Below are positions 1-8,707 of a stretch of DNA of 64,000 bases, one piece after another. The translations under genes and the position numbers were made by a program. The DNA is taken from positions 434,001 to 498,000 of the forward strand of contig NZ_FOWQ01000001.1 of NCBI RefSeq assembly GCF_900115505.1, read 5' to 3'. Position 1 is the first letter of the stretch; every line of letters begins with the position of its first letter. The notes below the pieces were generated by a model. It ran no database searches. It was given only the letters and a program-made list of their open reading frames with translations, and was not told where the DNA came from. The DNA is from Geodermatophilus dictyosporus (lineage in GTDB: Bacteria > Actinomycetota > Actinomycetes > Mycobacteriales > Geodermatophilaceae).

Positions 1-2
1 TC

Positions 3-1532
3 TCCCTCCGGCCGCTGGAGGAGACGGTGTGCGAGTTCTGCCTGGAGGCGCACCTGCCGGCGGGCAACACAGGACACCTGGACGTGCGACTCCCGGCGAG
101 GCTGCGGCGGCTGCCGTCCTCGGCGGTCGCCACCCAGGACGGCGAGGTCGCGCTGGAGCTGAGTGGCGTGCCGTTCGTCGGCGGGGATGCCTCGCCCCGA
201 TCGGTGGTCGTCAGACTCCTGGTGCGCCGGGACGAGCAGGCCGACGGCCGGCAGGTACTGCGGGTGAGCACCGCCGACCGGACGATCACAGCGGACGTCG
301 GCTGGAGGGGCACACCGGTCGAGGCCCTCGGCGAGGCGACCGTCCGCGTCGGGACGCCGTCCGCGGGTGAGCCGGCCGAGGACGGGGAGCCGGCGGGCAC
401 CCAGGAGGAGACCCGCAGGACGGTCGCGACGCTGCGGGCGCTCGAGGACGCCCGGATCAGCAGCCCGGGTGACCCGTACCGCGTCGTCGCGGTCCACGCG
501 CTCACCATCCTGTCCGGCGCGCACCCGGACGACCCCGGCTACGTCGAGACCCAGGCGCGGCTGCTGTTCCCGGCCGAGCAGGGCACGACCGCCACCACGC
601 AGGTGCGGGCCGCGACGGACTGGGTGTTGGTCCGCCGCAGGCGCCGGGAGGACTGCGAGGACACCGTCGTGCTGCCCACGCCGGTCTCACCCGTCACGGC
701 CTGGGTCCTGCGCGTCCCCTCGGAGGCCGAGGTCCCCGACGTGGTGGTCGGTGTGCGCACCGGCGAGGACCCCCCGCAGGAAGGCTGGGCCCGGGCGGAC
801 CTCGTGTTCGCTCAGGGCACCGACGACCTGCTCACCCCGGCACCGCAGTGGCAGACGCGGTACCGCCAGGTGAACGGCGGGAGCCGCATCGCTCTGGTCG
901 GCTACACCGGGGCAGCGGGGTCCGAGGCGGTCACGACCGGGATCGGCCGGCTGACCGCCGTGGTCGGCGCACTGACCCCGGACGTCGAGCTGGATCCGGG
1001 GGAGGTGATGGACTTCGTCCCCGCGCCGGCGGCCGAACTCGTGCTCCCCGGCACCGACGGCAGCGTCTTCCTGGTCACCTACGACCGGGACCCCAAGCCG
1101 GACCCCGACGAGCTGGCGGTCATCGTCGTCGACGTGCGGTCCGAGGAGACCGGCCTCAGGTCAGCGGTCCTCGACGGGCGAGCCGAGGACGTCCCGGGAG
1201 CCGACCCGGCCCTGTTGCACGAGATCGGCTCCGTCAGCGCCACCTCCCTCGACCTGCCGGACGTCGAGATGGAGACGCGGAGGAAGCTCGTCGAGTTGAC
1301 CGTCAGTCAACGGTCGCTCCAGGCGGTCGTGTGGACGCACGCTGATCTCAACGGCGAGGTGCGGGACTCCCTGCGGGCGCTCGCTGGTCAGGTCGTCGAC
1401 TGGCTGAAGGGTCTGCCAGAGATGGCAGGCCTCACGGGCCCGGAGGTCAAGCCGGTGACGTTCGATCGCGGCACCGACGGTGCGGCGGCCCGGCTGTACC
1501 TGCTCATCGCGCCTCCAGCGGAGTTCGGGTGA
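3..1532 (+). CDS. Hypothetical protein of an eCIS-type locus, 5' end outside window
   Basis: The reading frame is open to the left edge, so the true start is probably upstream; an in-frame GTG at 27 has no clear ribosome binding site. At least 509 residues are visible. They are soluble, acidic, rich in beta-branched residues, and show no signal peptide or membrane segment. I recognise no domain. A central stretch rich in Arg and Glu and a C-terminal half with Val-rich strands suggest a multi-domain beta protein. The stop lies 3 bases before the ATG of the DUF4157 gene, so the two are almost certainly co-transcribed. The eCIS assignment rests only on that neighbour. It could equally be a tail-associated structural protein or an unrelated accessory protein. 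Confidence 0.6.
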   Translation, partial: SLRPLEETVCEFCLEAHLPAGNTGHLDVRLPARLRRLPSSAVATQDGEVALELSGVPFVGGDASPRSVVVRLLVRRDEQADGRQVLRVSTADRTITADVGWRGTPVEALGEATVRVGTPSAGEPAEDGEPAGTQEETRRTVATLRALEDARISSPGDPYRVVAVHALTILSGAHPDDPGYVETQARLLFPAEQGTTATTQVRAATDWVLVRRRRREDCEDTVVLPTPVSPVTAWVLRVPSEAEVPDVVVGVRTGEDPPQEGWARADLVFAQGTDDLLTPAPQWQTRYRQVNGGSRIALVGYTGAAGSEAVTTGIGRLTAVVGALTPDVELDPGEVMDFVPAPAAELVLPGTDGSVFLVTYDRDPKPDPDELAVIVVDVRSEETGLRSAVLDGRAEDVPGADPALLHEIGSVSATSLDLPDVEMETRRKLVELTVSQRSLQAVVWTHADLNGEVRDSLRALAGQVVDWLKGLPEMAGLTGPEVKPVTFDRGTDGAAARLYLLIAPPAEFG

Positions 1533-1535
1533 CAC

Positions 1536-4500
1536 ATGGCCACGGACGTGGCGTCGGCCGACGCCGAACGCAAGCCGGACAGCCGGCCGAAGGCCCTCGA
1601 GGAGCCGAAGGGCACCTCGGCGGCTTCGGCGGCGCCGGCGGCACCGGGCGGCGGACTGGGCGAGCGTCAGGTGCAGGCCAAGGCCGCCTCGGGCACCACG
1701 GCGGTCGGCCCCGTCGACGACCCCGCCGAGCGCGCCGCGGACGACACGGCGGACCGGGTGCTGCGTCTGGTGGAGGCCGCCCCGGCGGTGCCCTCCCCGC
1801 AGGCACCCGCTGCGTCACCTGCTGCGGCGCCTGTGCCCGCTCCGGCCGCAACTCCTGGTGCTGCCCCCGCCACTCCTGGCGCTGGCCTGCCGGTCCGGCG
1901 CACGGCGGACCCCGTGGCCGACCAGCGCCTCCCCACGCCGCCGGTGTCGGCTCCGGTCGGCTCCGGGAGCCCACCACCCGCGGGGCCGGTGGCCGACACC
2001 ACGACGCCGGCCGGTGTGCCAGGACCCGTCTCGGAGCCGGCGTCCGCCGGGGGAGCGGTCCCCGAGGCGCCCACCCCCGCCGGTCCCGCCCCGGTCGTCC
2101 CACCGCCTGCGGCTGCCGGACCCAGGTCGGCCGGGGCCGGCACCCCGGCGCCGGACCCGGAACCACCGGCACCCGAAGGGGAGGCCCCCGCCCGGGAGAC
2201 ACCGCGGGTCCCGCCGGGTGTGCAGGACCACCTGGACGCCAGCCGCGGCAAGGGCGCGCCGCTGCCCGAGGGGATCCGCAGGACGTTCGAGGGCGCGTTC
2301 CGCCGCCCGCTCGACGACGTGCGCGTGCACGACGACGGCGCCGCCGACGACGCCGCCCGGACGCTCGACGCCCTCGCCTTCACGCGGGGGAACGACGTCT
2401 ACTTCCGCGCCGGCGCCTACGACCCGACCAGCACCGAGGGCAAGCGGTTGTTGGCCCACGAGCTGGCGCACGTCGTCCAGCAACGGCCCGGGGTCAACCG
2501 CAAGAGCCCCGGCCTCGGCGGCGCGGTTGTCCGACGCAAGCCGCTCTCCGGTGGAAGCGCGGGTGCCGGCACGTCAGGGGGCGCGGGTGGTTCTCCTGGT
2601 GTGGCGGGAGGTGTCCCGGGCGAGATCGACCCCAAGGGCAAGAAGATCAAGATCCACCAGTTGACCGTGCCGACGTTCAAGGCCAAGCGGATGACGGCGC
2701 CGGAGTACGTCCTCCGCCAGGGGACGCGGGAGGAGAACCCGACCAGGCAGGGATCGGTGTGGCGTCGCCGATCCAAGCCGTTGCTGCAGGACCTGATCGC
2801 CAAACGGATATCGACGCTCGCCCAAGCGCCGAACGCCAAGCAGACCGGCACGCCGGCGTGGTACCTGCAGTTGGGAACGCAACAGCACTTCCTCATCGGC
2901 AGCCCGGAGTCCATCGCCAACGACACCCGCATCCCGCCCTGGGACAAGACGGGCATGTTGCGGTCGTTCGATATCGACCACGTCGTCGAGGCGCAGTTGG
3001 GCGGAGACGACGAGAAACCGAACCCGAACCTGTGGCTGCTGGACAGCTCGCTCAACCGCTCCGCCGGCTCGACGATCCGGGGCAACATCGATGCCGCGCT
3101 CCGCGGTTTCCTGGCGACCACAGCGCCGAAGCTGGTCGATCCCGGCGAGGTGCCCAAGGAGACGGATGCCCGCAAGAGCTGGGAGATCGTCTTCACGGGC
3201 ATCAAGGGTGCCGGCCCAGACGTCAAGGACCAGGACTACTGGAGCGAGGAGGACCTGAAGCCCGGGAACGAGGAACTGGTCGCGCCGTTGACCCTCGCCT
3301 CGACCGAGAAGGTCGAGGAGCTGCGAGGTAGCAAGGACCAGCTGTCGATCTACGACAGGGTGCTCGGCGGGGGGGTGGTGAGACACCCGCGGCTCGCAGA
3401 CGAGAGTCCGATCAAGGGCTGGGACACACCCTTGTTCAGCTTCGAGAAGGTCGTCTTCACCGAGGCCAACAGCAATGGCTCCGGACAGGGAAGATTGGAA
3501 GGCACGGCCTTCAAGGACCACAGCCTGGCCGAGAAGGCTCCCTTCTCCGTGCCCATCAAGCCCATGAAGGGCGTGCAGTGGGGGGGAGCGGTCACTCCGG
3601 GGCGGATCGACCACTGGCGGGTCAAGCCGTTCAGCCCGATGGCGTTCCCGGAACTAGAATTCGACGTCAGCAAGGGGTTTGTCGGGCGCGGTGTGATCCC
3701 GAAACCGACGCTCAAGTTGCTGGAGAACGTGGAGATCGCTGCCGTTCTCGACCGCGAACTGCGTCTGGAGGCCGTGATCCGCGCGGGTGACCTCCAGTTG
3801 CCTGGCCCCTTCAAGGTCGGTGGGGGGACGCTGGTCCTCAGCGCAGGAGCTTCGGGCCTGACGATCGAGGGCTCGATCGAGTTCGGCATCGAGAGATTGG
3901 CTACCGGGAGCATCACCGCTCGGAAGGGCACCAGCACCGACTTCGCCGTCGATGCGCAGCTCGACTTCGACAAGGAGCTTTTTGATGGTGACGCGCGGAT
4001 CAGAGGTTCCTACAGCCAGGGCAAGTGGGCAGTCGCGGGCAGGCTCGGAGTAGGCCCCGACAAGATCAGGGGAATCAAGCGCGCATCTGCGGAGGTCACG
4101 GTCACCGACGACGGTGTGACGGCGGTCGGGGAGTTCGAGACCAGCCTCAAGGGCGTGGACAAGGGCACCTTGGCCTTCGTCTACGACAAGACGACGGGCA
4201 TGGCGATCAGCGGGGAGATCCTCCTCGGCAAGGACATCCCCGCCATCAGGGGCGGCAAGCTGGCGGCTACCGTCGAGGAGGGCGCCGACGGCTGGTCGCT
4301 GGCCGGCGCGGTCACCGCCGAGCCCGACGTCCCCGGTCTGACCGGGACGGTCAGCGGCACCTACGCCGACGGTGCCTTCGACGTCGCGGCCGACCTCGGC
4401 TACGAGCGCGGCCCGGCCAAGGGCACGATCAAGGCCGGGCTCACCAACCGCACCCTCGACGCCGCGGGGATGCCGACCGGCCCGATCGCGAAGGACGGCT

Positions 4501-5318
4501 CGCTGACCGCGTACGGCGGCGGCACCGTCACCCTCACGATCACTCCCTGGCTGCAGGGGACGGTCGGCCTGCGGCTCACCCCCAGAGGCGAGGTTGAGGT
4601 CACCGGCAAGGTCGCGCTGCCCTCACACTTCGACGTCTTCGACGAGGAGAAGGTCGAGCGCAAGCTGCTCTCGATCGGGATGGACATCCCCATCGTCGGT
4701 GTCGCGGTCGCGGGCCAGCGGATCGGCGTCTTCGCCACGATCAGGGGCGGTGTGTACGTCTCCGCAGGCTTCGGCCCCGGCCAGTTGCGGGACGTGTCGT
4801 TGTCGGTCACGTACGACCCGGCCAGGCCCGACGACACGACGGTCACCGGCACCGGCAGCTTCGTCGTCCCCGCGCACGCGGGTCTCCGACTGCAGGTCGA
4901 CGGCGGCGTGGGGGTCGGCATCCCGGTCGTGAGCGCCACCGCGGGGGTCTCCATCTACGGCGAGGTGGGCCTGGTCGGCGCCGCGTCGGCGGCTGCGGTG
5001 ATCGACTGGTCCCCCCGGACCGGGATCGTCCTCGACGCGCGTGGCGAGGTCTTCGTGGAGCCGAAGTTCAGGTTCGGCGTCGACGCCTTCGTCCACGTCA
5101 GCGCGGACCTCCTCGCCACCGAGGTCGAGCTGTACCACCGGACGTGGAAGCTCGCGGCGTTCGAGTACGGGTCGAACCTCCGCTTCGGGCTGGCGTTCCC
5201 GCTGCACTACGAGTCGGGGAAGCCCTTCGAGCTGTCCTTCGACCAGATCCAGTGGACCTACCCGCAGATCAACCCGAGCGATCTGCTCGGCGGCCTGGTG
5301 AAGCAACTCGTGGAATAG
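1536..5318 (+). CDS. DUF4157 protein with internal HNH-nuclease-like motif
   Basis: A 1,260-residue protein. Residues 1-75 are Ala-rich, about 80-225 are a Pro/Ala/Gly linker, and about 225-315 match the DUF4157 metallopeptidase-like domain, with HELAH (HExxH) at 308-312 followed by VVQQ. Residues 478-512 carry FDIDHVVEAQLGG followed by NLWLLD and LNRSAGS, resembling the D-H...N...N signature of HNH/endonuclease VII-type toxins; the likely catalytic pair is D481-H482. Residues from about 620 to the end are repetitive, beta-strand-rich and Gly-rich. DUF4157 is known as a marker of eCIS loci and their cargo. Nuclease activity and an effector role are inference. The HNH motif is internal, whereas polymorphic toxins usually carry it at the C-terminus. 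The ATG lies 3 bases after the upstream stop, and the TPR gene follows after 9 bases. Confidence 0.85.
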   Translation: MATDVASADAERKPDSRPKALEEPKGTSAASAAPAAPGGGLGERQVQAKAASGTTAVGPVDDPAERAADDTADRVLRLVEAAPAVPSPQAPAASPAAAPVPAPAATPGAAPATPGAGLPVRRTADPVADQRLPTPPVSAPVGSGSPPPAGPVADTTTPAGVPGPVSEPASAGGAVPEAPTPAGPAPVVPPPAAAGPRSAGAGTPAPDPEPPAPEGEAPARETPRVPPGVQDHLDASRGKGAPLPEGIRRTFEGAFRRPLDDVRVHDDGAADDAARTLDALAFTRGNDVYFRAGAYDPTSTEGKRLLAHELAHVVQQRPGVNRKSPGLGGAVVRRKPLSGGSAGAGTSGGAGGSPGVAGGVPGEIDPKGKKIKIHQLTVPTFKAKRMTAPEYVLRQGTREENPTRQGSVWRRRSKPLLQDLIAKRISTLAQAPNAKQTGTPAWYLQLGTQQHFLIGSPESIANDTRIPPWDKTGMLRSFDIDHVVEAQLGGDDEKPNPNLWLLDSSLNRSAGSTIRGNIDAALRGFLATTAPKLVDPGEVPKETDARKSWEIVFTGIKGAGPDVKDQDYWSEEDLKPGNEELVAPLTLASTEKVEELRGSKDQLSIYDRVLGGGVVRHPRLADESPIKGWDTPLFSFEKVVFTEANSNGSGQGRLEGTAFKDHSLAEKAPFSVPIKPMKGVQWGGAVTPGRIDHWRVKPFSPMAFPELEFDVSKGFVGRGVIPKPTLKLLENVEIAAVLDRELRLEAVIRAGDLQLPGPFKVGGGTLVLSAGASGLTIEGSIEFGIERLATGSITARKGTSTDFAVDAQLDFDKELFDGDARIRGSYSQGKWAVAGRLGVGPDKIRGIKRASAEVTVTDDGVTAVGEFETSLKGVDKGTLAFVYDKTTGMAISGEILLGKDIPAIRGGKLAATVEEGADGWSLAGAVTAEPDVPGLTGTVSGTYADGAFDVAADLGYERGPAKGTIKAGLTNRTLDAAGMPTGPIAKDGSLTAYGGGTVTLTITPWLQGTVGLRLTPRGEVEVTGKVALPSHFDVFDEEKVERKLLSIGMDIPIVGVAVAGQRIGVFATIRGGVYVSAGFGPGQLRDVSLSVTYDPARPDDTTVTGTGSFVVPAHAGLRLQVDGGVGVGIPVVSATAGVSIYGEVGLVGAASAAAVIDWSPRTGIVLDARGEVFVEPKFRFGVDAFVHVSADLLATEVELYHRTWKLAAFEYGSNLRFGLAFPLHYESGKPFELSFDQIQWTYPQINPSDLLGGLVKQLVE

Positions 5319-5327
5319 GAGCACGCC

Positions 5328-6161
5328 GTGTTCACGACACCGGAGTCCCCGGCGAAGCCACTGGTCAACGCCGGTGCGCTGGCCCTGGCCCGCGGAGCCG
5401 TCGACGACGCCGAGCGGCTGTTCCGCGAGGCCGTCGCCCTCGATCCGGACAACGCGACGGCGCACGCCGACCTCGGCTACCTGCTGGCGGCGACCGGCCG
5501 GCACACCGAGTCGATCGCGGCGTCGGAACGGGCGATCGCACTGGACCCGGGCCGCAGCGCTCCGTGGGCGCACCGGGGGATGGCCCAGATCGCGACCGGT
5601 GACGTCGACGGCGGCCTGTCCGCGCTGAGCACGGCGGTCCGGCTGGACCCGGCCGACCACTTCGCGTGGGACGCGATGGGTCGCACGCTGCTCGCGGTCG
5701 GCCGCGCCGCCGAGGCCGCGGCGGCCTGGGCAGCCGCGGTCGAGGCCGAGCCGGGCGACGTGGACCTGCGGATCGCGCTGGCCACGGCCCTCGCCGTCCA
5801 GGACCGGACCGCCGAGGCGGTCCGCGTCCTGCACGGAGCCACCGAGCTCCGACCGGACTCGGTACGGGCCTGGGTGCAACTCGGCGTCGTCTCGCTCACC
5901 CGCCAGGACCACGGCACCGCGGGGGAGGCCCTGCTCACCGCGCTCGACCTGGCCCCCGGTGATCCCGACGCTCGCTTCCACCTCGCCGTGCTGCACGTGC
6001 TCGTGGGCGCCGTGGACGAGGCCCGGACGGCGCTGGAGGAACTCGTCGCGCACGGCGTCCACGTGGCGGAGGCGCGGGACCTCCTGGTCCGGCTGCCGGG
6101 TAACGGCCCGGTGACAGTGCCTCCCCACGATGGCCTCAGTCACCGAGGGAGGACGTCATGA
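5328..6161 (+). CDS. Tetratricopeptide repeat (TPR) protein
   Basis: 277 residues made largely of TPR-type helical hairpins, for example RGAVDDAERLFREAVALDPD, followed by repeated A-L-D-P boundaries every 34 residues (about six to seven repeats from residue 15 to 245). No signal peptide or membrane segment is visible, so it is a cytoplasmic protein-protein scaffold. The GTG start has a TAGGAG-type ribosome binding site that overlaps the stop codon of the DUF4157 gene. Its own stop overlaps the next ATG (ATGA), so translation is probably coupled on both sides. The operon context suggests an adaptor or chaperone for the DUF4157 protein or the injection machinery, but no partner can be read from the sequence. 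Confidence 0.85.
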   Translation: MFTTPESPAKPLVNAGALALARGAVDDAERLFREAVALDPDNATAHADLGYLLAATGRHTESIAASERAIALDPGRSAPWAHRGMAQIATGDVDGGLSALSTAVRLDPADHFAWDAMGRTLLAVGRAAEAAAAWAAAVEAEPGDVDLRIALATALAVQDRTAEAVRVLHGATELRPDSVRAWVQLGVVSLTRQDHGTAGEALLTALDLAPGDPDARFHLAVLHVLVGAVDEARTALEELVAHGVHVAEARDLLVRLPGNGPVTVPPHDGLSHRGRTS

Positions 6162-7501
6162 CCAGCACCGCCCGAACGGCCGACGTCGAGGGCCCGGCCC
6201 GCCCGAGGCACGCAGGCAGTCCCGAGGTGCTCGACGACCTGCAGTGCCAGGCGGAGGGGATCCAGAAGCAGGCCGAGTACAACGCCGAGCAGAGCGTGGC
6301 GCTGGCCGAGGCCCGGACGGCGTACGGGCAGGCGCGTGCGGCCTACACCGCGGCACGCGCCGCTGCGGAGCCGAAGGTGCAGCAGGCCCGCCAGCGGCTC
6401 GACGACTGCGTCGACCGCGTGCGGTGTCAGCTCGACGAGGAGGACCTCCACCACCTCCAGTTGGCCTACGAGCGGGTGTCCGACCGTCTCAGGAGGTGTG
6501 GCGGGGACAGCGAGGGCTGCTGCTGGCAGGGGGACTGCGACTACGACGAGGACGTCCGCCAGTGTGACCCGGACGACGTCCCCGGTCTCCTGGCCGACAT
6601 CACCCGGCAGACGGAGGACGCCACCGCCTGCTTCGCCGACCTCATCAAGGAACCGGACTCTTCCGGGTTGCCTGGCCGGGTCGAGCGGGTTGTCGCCGAG
6701 GTCCAGGGTCTCGTCGACGCGATCGCCGCCGGTGCGACCGAGCCGGTCCACCTCTACGCCCGGGTGCTGGTCGCACGTCGGCACATCGAGGCCGTCTGGC
6801 ACGGCTTCTCCACCGCCAACGACTACATGGACTGCCTGTGCGACGCGCTCACCTGCATGGTCAAGGGCCACGCCGCGATCGGGGAGCTCAAGCGCAAGGA
6901 GGCCGTCGCGGAGTGCTTCTCGCGGTCGTGGACGGCCGCCTGTCAGCGGCTGGCGGACGACACCGTCGCCGAGGTCGTCGCCGAGTACACCCGGATCCGC
7001 GCGGAGGACGGAGACGACAGCGGCGGATACGGCGGAGGGGGTGGTGACGGACCGGAAGACGGCGGTGGGCCGGGAGAGCCGTCAGCCGGGGGCGGTGGCT
7101 ACTCCCGCCGGCCGGACCCCCGGGAGCCGACCAGGTACGGCCGCGGTGGAGTCGAGCAGCCGACGCACCCCGAGCAGCCGACGCACCCCGAGCAGCCGAC
7201 GCACCCCGAGCAGCCGGACCGCCCGGGACAGACCGGGTACGGCCGCAGCCGGCCACAGACCGACAGCGGGACGGGACAGCCCGGGACCGACTACGGGATG
7301 GGTCAGCCCGAGACCGACCACGAGCCGGACCCGGAGGACGGGTACACCGACAGCCCGGAGACCGGACACGGGCAGCGCCCCGGAAGGGACTACGGCCAGG
7401 GCGAGGCGACCCCCGGTCGTCCACCGCGCACGCGGACCTCCCCCCAGGAAGGCTCGCGGCGCCCCTACCGCGACGAACGCGGTCGCTACCGGGCGCCGTG
7501 A
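6158..7501 (+). CDS. Cys-rich coiled-coil protein with Pro-rich repeat tail
   Basis: 447 residues, start overlapping the TPR stop (ATGA). Residues about 15-110 are Ala/Gln/Glu-rich and predicted helical, probably coiled coil. Residues about 75-280 contain some sixteen cysteines, including a dense CGGDSEGCCWQGDC patch near residue 110 and a CLCDALTC motif near residue 230. The cysteines could bind metal or form disulfides. From about residue 285 the chain is Gly/Pro/Asp-rich and low complexity, with three exact copies of the hexapeptide EQPTHP followed by Tyr-Gly-rich spacers. No signal peptide is visible, so a disulfide-rich state would need export or loading into a particle. I do not recognise the family. 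Operon position links it to the DUF4157 and TPR genes. Confidence 0.75.
   Translation: MTSTARTADVEGPARPRHAGSPEVLDDLQCQAEGIQKQAEYNAEQSVALAEARTAYGQARAAYTAARAAAEPKVQQARQRLDDCVDRVRCQLDEEDLHHLQLAYERVSDRLRRCGGDSEGCCWQGDCDYDEDVRQCDPDDVPGLLADITRQTEDATACFADLIKEPDSSGLPGRVERVVAEVQGLVDAIAAGATEPVHLYARVLVARRHIEAVWHGFSTANDYMDCLCDALTCMVKGHAAIGELKRKEAVAECFSRSWTAACQRLADDTVAEVVAEYTRIRAEDGDDSGGYGGGGGDGPEDGGGPGEPSAGGGGYSRRPDPREPTRYGRGGVEQPTHPEQPTHPEQPTHPEQPDRPGQTGYGRSRPQTDSGTGQPGTDYGMGQPETDHEPDPEDGYTDSPETGHGQRPGRDYGQGEATPGRPPRTRTSPQEGSRRPYRDERGRYRAP
7154..7207 (+). repeat. 18-bp tandem repeat, 3 copies (EQPTHP)
   Basis: Three exact head-to-tail copies of GAGCAGCCGACGCACCCC, with a partial fourth starting at 7208. 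The unit length is a multiple of three, so copy-number change would keep the frame and only lengthen the Pro-rich tail. Confidence 0.9.
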
Positions 7502-7528
7502 GGCACTCGCCCACGAGAGGCCGACCTG

Positions 7529-7792
7529 ATGGCGGACAGCGGCGGGCGGGAGGCCGGAGGAAGCGGGGGATCAGTGCGGCCGATCCCGAGACCGCCACCT
7601 GCCGCACCGCTGACCGGTGTGTGCCTCGTCCGCGTCCAGTGGGACGGTGACCGGCTCCGGTACCGGGTCGTGCTCACCCCGGACGTGAGCGTGCAGGACG
7701 CCGACGTCGTGGTGGAGTGCCGGGACCTCGACGACGCGCTGCTCGCGGTGCAGGGCTTCCTCGTGGGGTTCGGCGCTCCTGGGGTCGCCTGA
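7529..7792 (+). CDS. Small hypothetical protein (87 aa)
   Basis: A short acidic protein with a Gly-rich N-terminus and a compact C-terminal part rich in Val and Asp (DVSVQDADVVVECRDLDDA). It starts with ATG 27 bases after the Cys-rich protein stop and ends about 80 bases before the next gene. No known domain, signal peptide or membrane segment is visible. Strand, spacing and coding bias support a real last gene of the operon that begins with the DUF4157 protein, but the function is unknown. Confidence 0.6.
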   Translation: MADSGGREAGGSGGSVRPIPRPPPAAPLTGVCLVRVQWDGDRLRYRVVLTPDVSVQDADVVVECRDLDDALLAVQGFLVGFGAPGVA

Positions 7793-7807
7793 GGCCGTTC
7801 GTCGGTT

Positions 7808-7825
7808 GTGACGGTCCGGTGACGA
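7808..7825 (+). promoter_or_regulatory. Direct repeat GTGACGG/GTGACGA, possible SARP-type operator
   Basis: Two 7-base repeats begin at 7808 and 7819, giving the 11-base period typical of operators bound by SARP/BTAD regulators. They lie about 45 bases upstream of the BTAD gene start, so autoregulation is possible. This is inference from spacing only. Confidence 0.35.
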
Positions 7826-7870
7826 CCTCCCTCCTACGGTCGTCCCCCTGCGACGGGCGAAGGAGTGGAC

Positions 7871-8671
7871 ATGACAACGACGCAGTCGGCGGACCTGGGG
7901 ATGGACCCCCTGCCCGTGACGCTGGGGTCGGTGCTGAACCTCTTCGGCGGTCCGTACGTCTGTGTCGACGGCCGCCGCCGGGAGGTGCCGGAGGGCAGCA
8001 AGCGGCTGCTGGCCTTCGTCGCCCTCCGGCGTCGGCGCGTGGAACGCCGCTACGTCGCCGGCGTCTTGTGGCCGGACGGCAGCGACGAGCGCGCCGCGGG
8101 CAACCTGCGGTCGGCGCTCTGGCGGCTCCGCGGAGCCGACATCGACCTCCTGGCGGTGGACAACTGCTCCCTGCGCCTGCGGGACGACGTGGTCCTCGAC
8201 GTGGAGTCGGTCAGCGACTGGGCCACCCGACTCATCAAGGGCACGGCACCACTCGACGAGTTGCGCGTCCTCCCGTCCTGGAGCGAGGCGCTGGACCTCC
8301 TGCCCGGCTGGTACGACGACTGGGTCCTGCTGGAACGGGAGCGGCTCCGCCAACGGATGCTGCACGCCCTCGAGGCGCTGAGCCGGCAACTGATCACAGC
8401 CGGGCGGGTGGCCGAGGCCATCGAGGTGGCGTTGACGGCGGTGGCGGTCGAACCGCTGCGGGAGAGCGCCCAGCGGGCACTCGTCGTCGCCCACCTCGCC
8501 GAGGGGAACCGGGTGGAGGGACGGCGGTGTCTGGACACCTACCGGCACCTACTCCTGCGTGATCTCGGCGTCGAGCCGGCCGACGACCTGATGGCGCTGG
8601 TGCGACCCCGACCTGTCCGACCGAGGACGACCGGCTGGGACGTGAGGCCCCGTGAGCCCGTTCCCGACTGA
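7871..8671 (+). CDS. BTAD/SARP-like transcriptional regulator
   Basis: 266 residues. The N-terminal part has a winged-helix OmpR-like fold signature: LGSVLNLFGGPYVCVDGRRRE, then SKRLLAFVALRRRRVERRYVAGVLWPD and NLRSALWRLR, which is the classic SARP-family start. From about residue 110 onward it matches the bacterial transcriptional activation domain (BTAD), with helical TPR-like repeats (GRVAEAIEVALTAVAVEPLRESAQRAL). No ATPase or signal-transduction domain follows, so it is a minimal SARP. The ATG at 7871 is chosen over the GTG at 7865 because an AAGGAG site lies 5 bases upstream. It could control the upstream eCIS-like operon or the oxidoreductase 36 bases downstream. Confidence 0.85.
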   Translation: MTTTQSADLGMDPLPVTLGSVLNLFGGPYVCVDGRRREVPEGSKRLLAFVALRRRRVERRYVAGVLWPDGSDERAAGNLRSALWRLRGADIDLLAVDNCSLRLRDDVVLDVESVSDWATRLIKGTAPLDELRVLPSWSEALDLLPGWYDDWVLLERERLRQRMLHALEALSRQLITAGRVAEAIEVALTAVAVEPLRESAQRALVVAHLAEGNRVEGRRCLDTYRHLLLRDLGVEPADDLMALVRPRPVRPRTTGWDVRPREPVPD

Positions 8672-8707
8672 CGAGGACCACCGACTATCGGCAGAGGAGA
8701 CCCGCAG

